Positions 52,737 through 62,340 of a stretch of 64,000 nt of DNA are shown here, one piece after another. The notes beneath the pieces are model-generated. The model was not told the origin of the DNA and made no database searches. It worked only from the letters and a program-made list of their open reading frames with translations. A program made the translations under genes and the position numbers. Numbering within the stretch: position 1 is the stretch's first letter; every line of letters begins with the position of its first letter. The stretch is from Neobacillus sp. SuZ13 (GTDB lineage Bacteria > Bacillota > Bacilli > Bacillales > Cytobacillaceae): positions 3,740,001-3,804,000 of the forward strand of contig NZ_CP126107.1 in NCBI RefSeq assembly GCF_030123365.1. The letters are read 5' to 3'.

Positions 52737-53048
52737 ACCATGATTCCACCCTTCATAATTATTCTTTTAGAATAACGAAGTTGGATTTCCCTTTCCACAT
52801 GAAAGAATATTCATATTAATCAAATTTCTTCTTTTGCTTCCATAAAATTACAAAAAATCCACAGTAAAATATTCCTCTAATTCGTAAAATTGGATTGAAT
52901 ATGTCATTTATACAGGAATTATGTCATAATTCTATTTTCCCTGTAATGTTGTTCATCAAACTAAAAAGAAATGTAACAGAGTCGTTCTGTAAATCGTGTA
53001 CTAGCACATGTTAAAGTAGGAACATACGATTTTACAGGAGGTAGCAAC
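52737..53048. other. intergenic region between divergent genes
   Basis: No gene seen. It must hold the promoters of the permease and of the cell-wall hydrolase; no near-consensus sigma-A promoter stands out on either side. Confidence 0.4.
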
Positions 53049-53726
53049 ATGAAAAACAATTACATGAAAACTTTAGTTGTAGCTTGTGTAGCTACAATTG
53101 CATTTATAGGTATACAAACTAGTACGGCCGAGGCAATTACACAATCTCCAGTGGTAAAAGAGGTAAACCTCATTGAACTTGGGCAACAGAAAGGTTTAAA
53201 CACTATTAATATAGAACAAGATAATAATCGTCCTGATAATTGGTTGGAGATAGAAAAAAAATTGGAAAATCCTATTCAACCGAAAGCAACAGAAAAAAAA
53301 GCATCCAAACCAGATAAAAAAACGCCAAAAAAAGAAAAAGAGAAGCCAGCCGTTACACTTTCTAATAAAGAGAAGGACTTATTTGCCCGACTAGTGAATG
53401 CTGAAGCAAAAGGTGAATCCTATGAAGGAAAAGTAGCCGTTGCGACTGTCGTATTAAATCGAGTTGATTCACCTGATTTTCCAGATACAGTTACAGGTGT
53501 AATTAATCAAGTCGTCGGGGGTACCTATGCCTTTTCACCAGTTCAAAATGGTGAAATTAATAAGCCCGCATCAGATGAGTCGAAACGAGCAGTAGAAAAA
53601 GCACTAACCAGAAAAGACCGTTTAAATAATTCCGTATATTTCTATAACCCAGAAATTGCAGAGGATCAATGGATTCGTACGCGTCCAGTTGTAAAAACGA
53701 TTGGTGATCATGTTTTTGCAAAATAA
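53049..53726 (+). CDS. SleB/CwlJ-type cell wall hydrolase
   Basis: A 225-aa secreted hydrolase: signal peptide (residues 1-28, TLVVACVATIAFIGIQTS), a Lys/Pro-rich linker (residues about 75-105), and a C-terminal Hydrolase_2 domain with KDLFARLVNAEAKGESYEGKVAVATVVLNRV (catalytic Glu in NAEAKGE) and GGTYAFSPVQNGEI, RLNNSVYFYNPE. Such lytic transglycosylases break muramic-lactam cortex during germination or act on vegetative wall. There is no YpeB partner gene, so this is not the typical sleB operon; the linker lacks a peptidoglycan-binding repeat. ACAGGAGGTAG precedes the ATG. Confidence 0.9.
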   Translation: MKNNYMKTLVVACVATIAFIGIQTSTAEAITQSPVVKEVNLIELGQQKGLNTINIEQDNNRPDNWLEIEKKLENPIQPKATEKKASKPDKKTPKKEKEKPAVTLSNKEKDLFARLVNAEAKGESYEGKVAVATVVLNRVDSPDFPDTVTGVINQVVGGTYAFSPVQNGEINKPASDESKRAVEKALTRKDRLNNSVYFYNPEIAEDQWIRTRPVVKTIGDHVFAK

Positions 53727-53732
53727 AGTTTG

Positions 53733-53757
53733 AAAGCCGTCGATGACGGCTTTTTTT
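53733..53757 (+). terminator. terminator after the hydrolase gene
   Basis: AAAGCCGTC, loop GAT, GACGGCTTT, then T4 or more. Confidence 0.93.
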
Positions 53758-53792
53758 GCATGTAAAAAATGTATACTTACGGTTGATGCCAT

Positions 53793-54632
53793 TTAAAGGT
53801 TTGCTGCTTTAAAGGTATCGCCTCCCTCGATGGTTCCGTTTTTGAATCCTTTATTGAACCAGCGTTTTCTTTGCTCGGAAGTTCCGTGTGTAAAGCTTTC
53901 CGGAACCACATATCCCTGTGATTTTTTCTGGATATTATCATCCCCTACCGCACTTGCTGCATTCACTGCCTCTTCAAGGTCGCCATTTTCTAGATAACCC
54001 TTCCCCTGCGCGTAGTGGGCCCAAACACCCGCCAAGTAGTCAGCCTGCAATTCAAATCGAACCGAGTACTCATTGGAACGCTTCTGTGCCTGGGAAGCTT
54101 GGTCTCCAGTATGCAAAAGAGTCTGGACGTGGTGACCAACTTCATGGGCAATGACGTACGCCATCGCAAAGTCCCCAGGCGCCTGGAATTTTTGTTTCAG
54201 TTCCTGATAAAAACTTAAGTCAATGTACAGCTTGTGGTCGCCAGGACAATAAAATGGTCCTACCGCCGAACTAGCTGATCCACAGGCAGACTGGACACTG
54301 CCGGTGTACAAAACAAGCTTCGGATTTTCGTATTGCAACCCTTTCTTCTTGAATTCATCTGACCAGACATCCTCTGTATCAGCAAGAACAACAGATACAA
54401 AGTCCGCCAATTCCTTCTCCCCGGCAGATTCTTGATAAGGTGGAGGAGCTTGTGAACCCGTATCAGAAGTCTGATTGTTGCCCAAAAGATCTCCTGGGTT
54501 CCCTCCAAGCAGTGTAAAGAGAAGAACGATTATAATACTGCCTAACCCGCCTCCTATCACGGTTTTGCCGCCCATGCCCATTCCTCTTCGGTCTTCAACG
54601 TTTGAACTTTGCCGTCTTCCTTTCCATTTCAT
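53793..54632 (-). CDS. neutral zinc metallopeptidase family protein (YpfJ-like)
   Basis: A 279-aa protein with a short basic N-terminus (KWKGRRQSSNVEDRRG), a hydrophobic anchor (GGLGSIIIVLLFTLLGG) and a peptidase-like domain of the zinc neutral type, with AYVIAHEVGHHVQTLL (HExxH) and QADYLAGVWAHYA further on as the third-ligand helix. DKLYIDLSFYQEL-like text (HKLYIDLSFYQELKQ) is also typical. The ATG at 54632 has AAGGAGG 7 nt upstream. E. coli YpfJ is the nearest named relative; the substrate is unknown. Confidence 0.9.
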   Translation of the reverse strand: MKWKGRRQSSNVEDRRGMGMGGKTVIGGGLGSIIIVLLFTLLGGNPGDLLGNNQTSDTGSQAPPPYQESAGEKELADFVSVVLADTEDVWSDEFKKKGLQYENPKLVLYTGSVQSACGSASSAVGPFYCPGDHKLYIDLSFYQELKQKFQAPGDFAMAYVIAHEVGHHVQTLLHTGDQASQAQKRSNEYSVRFELQADYLAGVWAHYAQGKGYLENGDLEEAVNAASAVGDDNIQKKSQGYVVPESFTHGTSEQRKRWFNKGFKNGTIEGGDTFKAANL

Positions 54633-54740
54633 TTTTTTGCCTCCTTTAAAAGCCAATTAACTTTGTTATACCCTCAATTTCGAAGATTAAAATCATATAC
54701 TTTTTGGAAATTGTTTACTAAAAGCTGTGCGAATACAAAA

Positions 54741-54765
54741 CGGCCCCCGAATTCCGGGAGCCGAT
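54741..54765 (-). terminator. terminator after the S9 peptidase gene
   Basis: CGGCTCCCGGAATT folds on GGGGGCCG-type complement (one bulge); TTTTGT follows on the minus strand. Confidence 0.75.
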
Positions 54766-54861
54766 TTGTATATCACCTATTGAACATCCAGTTTAACTAG
54801 ATGGTTGCATATTTTCAGAACTTTCCCACTACATTAGGACTTTTATGTCCTTGAGTTAGGA

Positions 54862-56655
54862 TCAGTTACCAAGATAAAGATTGAGAAACCTTACCATTTC
54901 CTTATAGGCAGTTATCTTATTTTTTTGTTTTACGATGGAATGGCCCTCATCTTCGAAGCGAATAAAGTCAACTGTGTGATTTCGTTTCTTTAATTTATCA
55001 ACTATTTGCTCAGATTCTTTTATGTGGACACGCGGATCGCCCTTCCCGTGAATAACTAATAATGGCGTGGTAATTCGATCAGAATAATTCAATGGATCAA
55101 TTCTATCAAAAAATTCTCCGTCTCGTTCTATTGTTCCATATTCACTCTCCCTGTGCTTCTTACGCCAAGGACTTGTTGTTTGAAGGAAGGTTCTAAGGCT
55201 GGACATTCCCACAATATCAATAGCAGCAGCCCAAAGATGTGGAAAGTGACTGATGGCAGCAAGCACCATAAAACCGCCATAGCTCCCACCCATGATTGCA
55301 ATCTTTTTAGAATCTATATTCCCATTCACCTTTAGCCACTCCACTAAAAAAATGAGATCCTTAACAGCGTCCATTCTTTTTCGAACATCATCCAAATGTG
55401 TATAGCTTTTTCCATATCCTGTACTCCCCCGAATGTTTGGTGTACACACGGCATAACCCTGATTTAGTAAATACTGCTGAATAGGGTTGTATACCGCACG
55501 AGCTTGACTCTCGGGCCCGCCATGGATATATATAACAACTGGAGGTTTTTCAATGGAATCTTTCGGCCTGGAAAAAAAGGCTGGAATTTCGAGGTTATCA
55601 AAAGAGCGAAAGGAGATAAGTTCCGGCTCCACTAATTTATGTTCCAGTACTGGTGAACGGGATACAAATGTAAGCCTCTCCGCCTGAATAGTCTTTAAGT
55701 CAAGTTCCCATATATCCGAGGGATTTGCCGCCCCCTTAAAGACATAGGCTAGTTTTTGGCTATCTGGGGAAAATTTTAAATTTGAAATGACTCCGATTGG
55801 AGTTTTCCACGTATAAAGGTAACTTCGATTAATATCTAAAAGTACCCCTTTCGATATTCCTCCCTCATTTATTGAATAAGCTAACAAATTTTTATCATTA
55901 TTCATTGTTAAATCCTCAAAATCCCAGTTTCCCTGCTCTAGCCATTCGAGATGTTTGGTTTTTATATTTATAAGAGCAAGCCCATAGAATTCTTTGTCTT
56001 TATTCGATAATACATATAGATGGTCCCCATCCTTATTAAAATGGGCGTCTCTAAAACTCGCTTCCCCTGTATGTTCTGTTAACCAATTTATAGCCCCTGT
56101 TGAAAGTTCGATGATGCCCAAATCATTATCTAAAGGGGAATTTAACCTCTGGATCAAAATGGATGTACCGTCAGGAGACCATTTAACCGCTGAAAATACC
56201 CCATCCCCAGCATTCAAAAGACGAATATCCAACGATTCCAGATTTTGAATATGAATATCAAAAAAAGCTGGATTTCGGCGATTACTCGACCAAGCGATCC
56301 ATTTTCCATCTGGAGAACTTCCGCCAAAACGGTGGATATGGTCTGGTGAGTTTGTTAACTCAATTAGTTTTCCATCTTCCTTAAGTAAGTACAATTGCTG
56401 ATTTTCATTCCCGCCAACATCCATGCCAATAATCAAATTAGATTTGCCATTTAGATAGCTAATAAAGGTGATTCTTTCTTTTGTAAAGGTGGTTTGGACA
56501 GGCCATCCACCATTCCCTTCCCCTAGATTCAATTCCCAAACTTGTGGCAAACCAGTATAGTCAGCGATAAAGCTTATCTTGTGACCAATTGGATCATAGA
56601 CTGGATTTTGGGCAAAACGAACATGTAAATACGGTTCTATATCAACGGCCGCCAT
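54862..56655 (-). CDS. S9 family peptidase (acylaminoacyl-peptidase-like)
   Basis: A 597-aa serine peptidase: an N-terminal beta-propeller with repeated D-G-K-W-I-A-W-like blades (SSPDGKWIAWSSN, WSPDGTSILI, FSPDSQKLAYVF), then an alpha/beta hydrolase domain with IYIHGGPESQ, the nucleophile in IMGGSYGGFMVLA, Asp in VIHGKGDPRVHIK and His in FEDEGHSIVK. It removes residues from small peptides; substrate not known. The ATG at 56655 has AAGGGGG 6 nt upstream. No signal peptide, so cytoplasmic. Confidence 0.93.
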   Translation of the reverse strand: MAAVDIEPYLHVRFAQNPVYDPIGHKISFIADYTGLPQVWELNLGEGNGGWPVQTTFTKERITFISYLNGKSNLIIGMDVGGNENQQLYLLKEDGKLIELTNSPDHIHRFGGSSPDGKWIAWSSNRRNPAFFDIHIQNLESLDIRLLNAGDGVFSAVKWSPDGTSILIQRLNSPLDNDLGIIELSTGAINWLTEHTGEASFRDAHFNKDGDHLYVLSNKDKEFYGLALINIKTKHLEWLEQGNWDFEDLTMNNDKNLLAYSINEGGISKGVLLDINRSYLYTWKTPIGVISNLKFSPDSQKLAYVFKGAANPSDIWELDLKTIQAERLTFVSRSPVLEHKLVEPELISFRSFDNLEIPAFFSRPKDSIEKPPVVIYIHGGPESQARAVYNPIQQYLLNQGYAVCTPNIRGSTGYGKSYTHLDDVRKRMDAVKDLIFLVEWLKVNGNIDSKKIAIMGGSYGGFMVLAAISHFPHLWAAAIDIVGMSSLRTFLQTTSPWRKKHRESEYGTIERDGEFFDRIDPLNYSDRITTPLLVIHGKGDPRVHIKESEQIVDKLKKRNHTVDFIRFEDEGHSIVKQKNKITAYKEMVRFLNLYLGN

Positions 56656-56940
56656 AAACATCCCCCTTTTCAATTAAGCCATTGTATGACGCACTCAGGA
56701 AAATATGTAAAAGAATCTTTAAGTAAAATTCATGAATACCTTTATTCATTGCAAGGTTCAATCAACTTTACGTCATTCTATCCAATCAATTATATTTAGA
56801 AACAATTCATATTATTCTTAAGCGCTGGACTCAATAACCTTAATAATTAACTGAAAATTCATAAAAATATAAAACAGATTTAACAATCTTTCTTTAATCT
56901 AAAGGAGTAATCAACCAGAGGATTTGGAGGCGAGAAAAGA

Positions 56941-58578
56941 GTGAGAGAAACATTGAATTGGAACGTAATGAAAAAAGCAGTAACTGCTTTAGTTCTTACG
57001 ACTACCTTAGCTGCGGGCATTGTTATGGCCTCCGGGGAACCGGAGACATCAGGCGTACCCAATAACACCGAGATTACTAAGAACCGTTTCATTCAAGTGC
57101 AATTACTCGGCGTAAACGATTTGCACGGACAATTAAACATCACTCGCAAATTTAACCAAAGGGATGTGGGCAGTGTTGAGTATCTAGCTGCCTATTTGAG
57201 GCAAAAGAAAGCTGAAAACAAAAATACCCTTTTGGTTCATGCAGGTGACATGGTTGGCGCAAGTGCACCTGTCTCCTCGCTTCTGCAAGACGAACCAACG
57301 ATTACCGTATTAAACACAATTGGCTTTGACTTAGGAACTCCGGGAAATCATGAATTTGACCAAGGCGTGAAAGAAATGATGCGGTTGATCCATGGCGGGT
57401 TCCACTCCAAAACAGGATTTTTTGATGGTGCTCAATTCCCCTATATCTGTGCTAATGTAATTGATATAAAAACACGGAAACCTCTCCTCCCTCCCTATAA
57501 AATTATCCGTCTGAATGGCATATCTATCGGATTTATTGGCATTGTATTGAACGAAACACCCACAATGGTTAATTTGAAAGGAATAAAAGGGGTAAAATTC
57601 ATTGATGAAGTGAAAGCCATTAATAAATCAGTGGCACAACTTAAGAAGCAAGGTGTGAAAGCTATCGTCATATTGGCGCATAATGACGGCAGGCAGTCCA
57701 CTCCAAATGGTGCTGCTACTGGAGAAATTGTCAAAATGGCCAAAAGGGTAGACGATGAAGTGGACGTGATGTTTGCTGGTCATAGCCATACCTATCTTAA
57801 TACGGAAGTAGATGGAAAGCTCCTTGTTCAAGCTTATTCCTACGGAACGGCGTTCTCCGCTGTCAACTTGGAGATTGATCCAGTAACGAAAGATATCGTG
57901 AACAAAAAGGCGGAAATTGTCATTACCTATCAGGACGCTATCAAACCGGATAAGGAAATCAAGGATATGGTGGAAATGTACGAAGCTGAAGTTGCTTCCT
58001 ATGTTAAGGAAGTCGTCGGAACGGCTGCAAACGACATTTCCAGCAATCGAAACGAAAACGGTGAATCAGCTTTAGGCAATCTGATTGCCGATTCGCAGAG
58101 AAAAGTAATGAATTCTGATTTCTCTTTTATGAACCCAGGTGGAATTCGGGCAGACCTTCATAAAGGAGAAGTAACCATTGAGGATTTGTTAACCATTCAA
58201 CCGTTTAAACGCAAACTCGTTAAAATGACGTTGACCGGCGGCCAAATCCGCAGCCTTTTAAATCAACAATGGCAGCCGGGCAAAGTGCGGATGCTGCAAG
58301 TTTCCGGTTTAAAATACACTTGGGACGGAACAAAACCTGCGGGAAGTAAAGTGTACGGTGTTTTTTCTACAGACGGGACCGCGATTGATCCAAAAGCAAG
58401 ATACACTGTTACGGTAAACGACTACTTGGCGGACGGCGGGGACAATTTCACTGTCTTACTTAAAGGGACAAAAAGAGTAATAGGTCCAGTTGACATAGAT
58501 GTATTTAAAACTTACGTGAAACAACTTAAGCAACCGTTTACCTCCTCGAGCGAAGGCCGAATAAAAAAAATTCATTAG
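56941..58578 (+). CDS. secreted 5'-nucleotidase/cyclic phosphodiesterase
   Basis: A 545-aa bifunctional metallophosphatase. Signal peptide (about residues 10-32, VMKKAVTALVLTTTLAAG); calcineurin-like domain with GVNDLHGQL, LLVHAGDMVGAS, GTPGNHEFDQG, ILAHNDGR and FAGHSHTYL (metal ligands); 5'-nucleotidase C-terminal domain with GESALGNLIADSQRK and FMNPGGIRADLHKGEVTIEDL, VNDYLADGGDNF. It releases phosphate and nucleosides outside the cell. The GTG at 56941 has GGAGG 10 nt upstream. No LPxTG anchor is present. Transcribed alone, with a strong terminator. Confidence 0.94.
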   Translation: MRETLNWNVMKKAVTALVLTTTLAAGIVMASGEPETSGVPNNTEITKNRFIQVQLLGVNDLHGQLNITRKFNQRDVGSVEYLAAYLRQKKAENKNTLLVHAGDMVGASAPVSSLLQDEPTITVLNTIGFDLGTPGNHEFDQGVKEMMRLIHGGFHSKTGFFDGAQFPYICANVIDIKTRKPLLPPYKIIRLNGISIGFIGIVLNETPTMVNLKGIKGVKFIDEVKAINKSVAQLKKQGVKAIVILAHNDGRQSTPNGAATGEIVKMAKRVDDEVDVMFAGHSHTYLNTEVDGKLLVQAYSYGTAFSAVNLEIDPVTKDIVNKKAEIVITYQDAIKPDKEIKDMVEMYEAEVASYVKEVVGTAANDISSNRNENGESALGNLIADSQRKVMNSDFSFMNPGGIRADLHKGEVTIEDLLTIQPFKRKLVKMTLTGGQIRSLLNQQWQPGKVRMLQVSGLKYTWDGTKPAGSKVYGVFSTDGTAIDPKARYTVTVNDYLADGGDNFTVLLKGTKRVIGPVDIDVFKTYVKQLKQPFTSSSEGRIKKIH

Positions 58579-58660
58579 CCAAGCAATATGAATTAACATA
58601 TAGAAATTTTCTATCTTCTGAAGCAAAAATAACGCACAAATTCTAATGCAAAGAAAATTG

Positions 58661-58686
58661 AACGAGACGGCTGCTGCCGTCTCGTT
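58661..58686. terminator. terminator after the 5'-nucleotidase gene
   Basis: AACGAGACGGC, loop TGCT, GCCGTCTCGTT: an 11-bp perfect stem. Useful on both strands, since the minus-strand TOMM operon ends nearby. Confidence 0.88.
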
Positions 58687-58795
58687 TACCTTTTTGCTAT
58701 TCAGAAATCAGCTAGATTTAATTGGTTTTTTCCTTTATTGTTTCATTCCTAATTATTAAAAAAGGTAGATCGGGGTCCCGTTTAATAAACCCTGC

Positions 58796-60367
58796 CTAAC
58801 TATGCAAACTACCTTTTAACCATGGACGTTGTCTATAGGGACCAATTGGAACTTGGATTAGACTGGTTTTTCCTTGAGAATCCATCTTGTAAATCTGATC
58901 ACTCAAGTTTGCATCAAATCCGAGGAGTGGGTGCCCCCCCATTCCGAGAGCTGACGCCGCTAACAGTAATCGTTGCACGAGCATGCCTGCTTCCATTTGT
59001 TGGATTCGATATCCTCGGTATCCCAGTGCTTTTCTGAATGTTTCCCTGTCTCCTGCCACATGCAGGCAAAGCGGTACTTGAATCAAATTTACATTATCTA
59101 GCGACATTCCAGATTGCAGCTGGAGTCGATAATCTCCAAGATTTACCTTTCGCAGCTCATGAGTAGTGCTGTCATAATAATAGGCTCCATTTGGAATACC
59201 TTCAACATTATATAAACATCCATATATTGAAACACGAGGCTCGTTCTTCCGATATGTTCTATCCAAATCATTCCGATACGAGAAGGATGCGGTCGCTTCC
59301 TGCATAAGTGTGGCCAGTTGAATTTGACTCACCTTTCCCAAAACAAAATCCATATCCAGTGAAAATCTCTTTCGACAGGCTGACGCCAGATCATAAGATA
59401 ACCGGTTCACTTGAGGCAGAGGTTCCCCTTGACCGTCAAAATTCAAACTCTCCGTCGCCTCAATGAACCGAAACGATTGCGTTGTATCCAGCAAGGACGC
59501 TTCATTCAATTTGGTCAACATCGGATACTCTTTGACCCTTTTTGATCGGACATAATGATGGGGCTGAATCGCTGGTAGCTCTCGGCACAATTCTGAGGCA
59601 GTGATGTCTATTTTACTTCCGTTAGTAGACCAAATGGTTGGTTCTACGGAAAGCGGAATAACTGCATACACACTCTCTTCATGTTCAGAAAGCCCCACAA
59701 GATGGTTCAAGGCCCGATCAAGAAACTGGAAGTAAACCCCCGTTGCAAAGCCAAAACGTTTCGCTACTTCCAACAACTGTCCAATCACCACGCCCGCATC
59801 CAACCCTTGCAGACGGTAAGAAAAGTTATTGTATTTATAGAAATTTTTCCAAAACAGGGTCGACACAAACACAGAACCAAAACAAGCAGACACATCACAA
59901 CGATTCCCAAGTGCACGGGCTAGATATGAATCAAAATTTCCTTCTCGTAACAATACCAAGCGGTGATGAGCTACATCATAATGGTACACCCCAACAGGCA
60001 AATCCTCTATCTTAAGATAAATATATAATTCGTTTGGATATAATGCCCCGCCGGAAGGTGCGAACCGCCGAAACGACTGTACTCGGTTCGCTGTTTTAGC
60101 TGTGGGATCCAAGGGAAAGACTGACTGGCTAACTTGCGTAAGACCATATACATACCAGAGAAAATGACCAATTTTGCGAAGATCAGGCTTTGTGGGTGGT
60201 TCTTGTTCCTCTAGTGTCAGCGGTACTTCAAGAGAAAATGGTACTTCTGGCAAGCCGTTGTAAAGCTTATAAGGAAGTGGCGCATCTTCCCAATCCACTT
60301 CCCAATTGGGTACGCTTGCCTTATCAATATCAAAATGTAGATTGAGCAAAAACTCCTCTAGACTCAT
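58796..60367 (-). CDS. SagB-type (ThcOx) FMN dehydrogenase, two-domain, TOMM operon
   Basis: A 523-aa dehydrogenase that oxidises azolines to thiazoles or oxazoles in peptide antibiotics. Two nitroreductase-like halves are seen: residues about 50-260 (FRRFAPSGGALYPNELYIYL, LQGLDAGVVIGQLLEVAKRFG) and about 315-515 (QIQLATLMQEATASF, QQMEAGMLVQRLLLAASALGMGG). The first half carries the SagB flavin-site hallmark RRFAPSGGALYPNE. The second half is more diverged and may be non-catalytic. GGAGG lies 8 nt before the ATG. It is last in the operon, 23 bp after the YcaO gene. Confidence 0.9.
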   Translation of the reverse strand: MSLEEFLLNLHFDIDKASVPNWEVDWEDAPLPYKLYNGLPEVPFSLEVPLTLEEQEPPTKPDLRKIGHFLWYVYGLTQVSQSVFPLDPTAKTANRVQSFRRFAPSGGALYPNELYIYLKIEDLPVGVYHYDVAHHRLVLLREGNFDSYLARALGNRCDVSACFGSVFVSTLFWKNFYKYNNFSYRLQGLDAGVVIGQLLEVAKRFGFATGVYFQFLDRALNHLVGLSEHEESVYAVIPLSVEPTIWSTNGSKIDITASELCRELPAIQPHHYVRSKRVKEYPMLTKLNEASLLDTTQSFRFIEATESLNFDGQGEPLPQVNRLSYDLASACRKRFSLDMDFVLGKVSQIQLATLMQEATASFSYRNDLDRTYRKNEPRVSIYGCLYNVEGIPNGAYYYDSTTHELRKVNLGDYRLQLQSGMSLDNVNLIQVPLCLHVAGDRETFRKALGYRGYRIQQMEAGMLVQRLLLAASALGMGGHPLLGFDANLSDQIYKMDSQGKTSLIQVPIGPYRQRPWLKGSLHS

Positions 60368-60390
60368 CCTCCTTGCCTCCTAGTCCCCGC

Positions 60391-62340
60391 TTATGGAAAC
60401 GGATGCGGATGTGGGTTTAGTTGGTCAAGTGTCAACGGTTGTTTTGAATATCCGAGTTCCATCGGTACCCGGAGCACCCGCCCTAGCCCAGTAACGCGGG
60501 TAAGATGTTGGCCGAATGTCATTGGCAGCATCCCCGGAATCAACACCTTCACGCAAAAAAGCCCATTCCGCTTCAATTCTGGTGCTGTCTGGTCGACCAC
60601 AATCACATCAAGATTTATTTGGCGAAAAACTTCAAGAATTTCCTGTAAATCATCAGTAAGGTCTGAATGCCTCGACTTCCAGTTAAATTCCTCTGCAAAT
60701 GTTCGCAATGGACGATTATCTTCAAGTAAAAAGTTCAAGCGCTCTTCCGCTTGCGGCAACCCGTACAGCATGCCATGATCATCCATCTGTTGGACCAGAG
60801 ATGAATCTTGCAGCATACGGCTATACTCTTCCTGGTTTGACTCCAATTTCTCATCTAGGGTCAGCATCATGCCAGCTAACTCATGGACCGCACTTTTAAC
60901 CGCCTTTACCGGGTCAAGATGTGCGCCAGCAGCACAGATAAGATTCACTCCCTTTTCTTTCCTGTTTTTTGCAATCGCACAAATACTCGGAATTCCGTGC
61001 TCCATCGTCGAATTATACAAATACAAATCATATCCTGCCACTGCCCGCATACGTTCGATCATCAACTGCAATTCTTGGTCGTCAGCAGAAGATGGGTCAA
61101 GTCGCGGAAGTTTCAGCTGGGCGTACCAAGTCATCAGAAATGAATCCCGCTCCACCACTTCCATAATTCCGTAGAAAATAGCCTCCTCCAAACTACCCCC
61201 TAACGCGCATCCGTTGGAAGTTTCATAGACAAATCCACGCTGCCCGCCACCCAAGCTGTAATAGGCAAGCAGCTCAGGCACAAGTATCGGACGCTCTTCC
61301 AAAAACGAATGCCCCCATACCCAATTCATTGGTTTCTCAGGATTAAACGGTTGAAAAGGAAAGCCATGCTGCTCATACTGTTCCTTTGCATGTACACCTA
61401 CTTTAATCGGATTGAGTGCCTTATCTTGCAAATTGCTGAAACTATCAAAGACAACTGTACGTTTCCCGCGTGGCTCTAGACCACAGTACCGTTCCAGTCC
61501 TTCTAAAATAGCAGTCAACTCACTTACCTCATATGAATTTGTCCTACCTGCTGTTCCCTCATCCCCCTCAAACAAAGGCAGATTTACACTGACATCGGCA
61601 AAGGGTTGGACTAAATAAACCATTTTACCATTCAAAAGGCCAGTTCGCTGATCTAAATAGTCTTTTGTTAAAACTTTATTTAGATCTTCCAACGAACGAC
61701 AGCGATAACTGTCGGGGCTGACCTTAGGACTTGGCTGCAATGAGATTCGAGCAGTTTTTTCCGAATCATCGGGTAATTGACTGCAAACTGGGCACAACGG
61801 GTCAGGGAGAAAGGGATGCCAAGAACTCGATAATGTTTTCAAATTGATTAAACATACCTGGCCGTCCGAAAGAGCATGATTACCCTGTAAGATTCGTTTA
61901 ACCTCCGCCCTGAGTAAATATGCAAGTTGCGAGAGTCCCGTGTTCGATACAAATCCTTCCGGCTGCATGCTTCTGTACTCCCTCAGCCTTTGCTGAATCC
62001 CCCACATCTCTTTTCGGTCACGTCCAGCCATGAGACGTCTCATATCCGCGCACTGAGAACACCCCGGGGTCCCTGGTCGAACTAGCGGCCCCACCACACC
62101 CTCTCCAAATGATAGGAAGCCTCGCAGCCAAGGCGTCCCTGTTCGTCGAAATATCTCTTCTGCCTTTTGATGAACAGAAGGATTCCAGGCTTCCTGAAGA
62201 ACCAGAGCCAAATCAGGTTTTCTCGGAATAACCGCCTCGAATTCGGTCTGGCGAACTACATGGTAATCGGCGAAAAGTTCTTCGCACACACTGTCTGCCA
62301 CCACCCCTTCTCCTATAACCAAAACGACAGCAGCGCTCAC
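60391..62340 (-). CDS. YcaO-domain TOMM cyclodehydratase
   Basis: A 649-aa fused cyclodehydratase. The N-terminal part (VLVIGEGVVADSVCEELF, about residues 1-200) is a leader-peptide-binding E1-like domain with two CxxC pairs, GCSQCADMRR and CPVCSQLPDD, as in zinc tetracysteines of these enzymes. The YcaO part (about 240-649) has RTNSYEVSELTAILEGLERYCG, NGCALGGSLEEAIFYGIMEVVERDSFL (ATP/Mg site) and the C-terminal proline-rich NPHPHPFP, the PxPxP tail needed for cyclodehydration. It phosphorylates the peptide backbone to form azolines from Cys/Ser/Thr. The GTG start overlaps the stop of the upstream gene by four bases. Confidence 0.93.
   Translation of the reverse strand: MSAAVVLVIGEGVVADSVCEELFADYHVVRQTEFEAVIPRKPDLALVLQEAWNPSVHQKAEEIFRRTGTPWLRGFLSFGEGVVGPLVRPGTPGCSQCADMRRLMAGRDRKEMWGIQQRLREYRSMQPEGFVSNTGLSQLAYLLRAEVKRILQGNHALSDGQVCLINLKTLSSSWHPFLPDPLCPVCSQLPDDSEKTARISLQPSPKVSPDSYRCRSLEDLNKVLTKDYLDQRTGLLNGKMVYLVQPFADVSVNLPLFEGDEGTAGRTNSYEVSELTAILEGLERYCGLEPRGKRTVVFDSFSNLQDKALNPIKVGVHAKEQYEQHGFPFQPFNPEKPMNWVWGHSFLEERPILVPELLAYYSLGGGQRGFVYETSNGCALGGSLEEAIFYGIMEVVERDSFLMTWYAQLKLPRLDPSSADDQELQLMIERMRAVAGYDLYLYNSTMEHGIPSICAIAKNRKEKGVNLICAAGAHLDPVKAVKSAVHELAGMMLTLDEKLESNQEEYSRMLQDSSLVQQMDDHGMLYGLPQAEERLNFLLEDNRPLRTFAEEFNWKSRHSDLTDDLQEILEVFRQINLDVIVVDQTAPELKRNGLFCVKVLIPGMLPMTFGQHLTRVTGLGRVLRVPMELGYSKQPLTLDQLNPHPHPFP

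Noticed and set aside
53049..53726. canonical sleB germination gene
   Set aside because: The peptidoglycan-binding repeat and the ypeB partner are absent, so only a SleB/CwlJ-type hydrolase is claimed.
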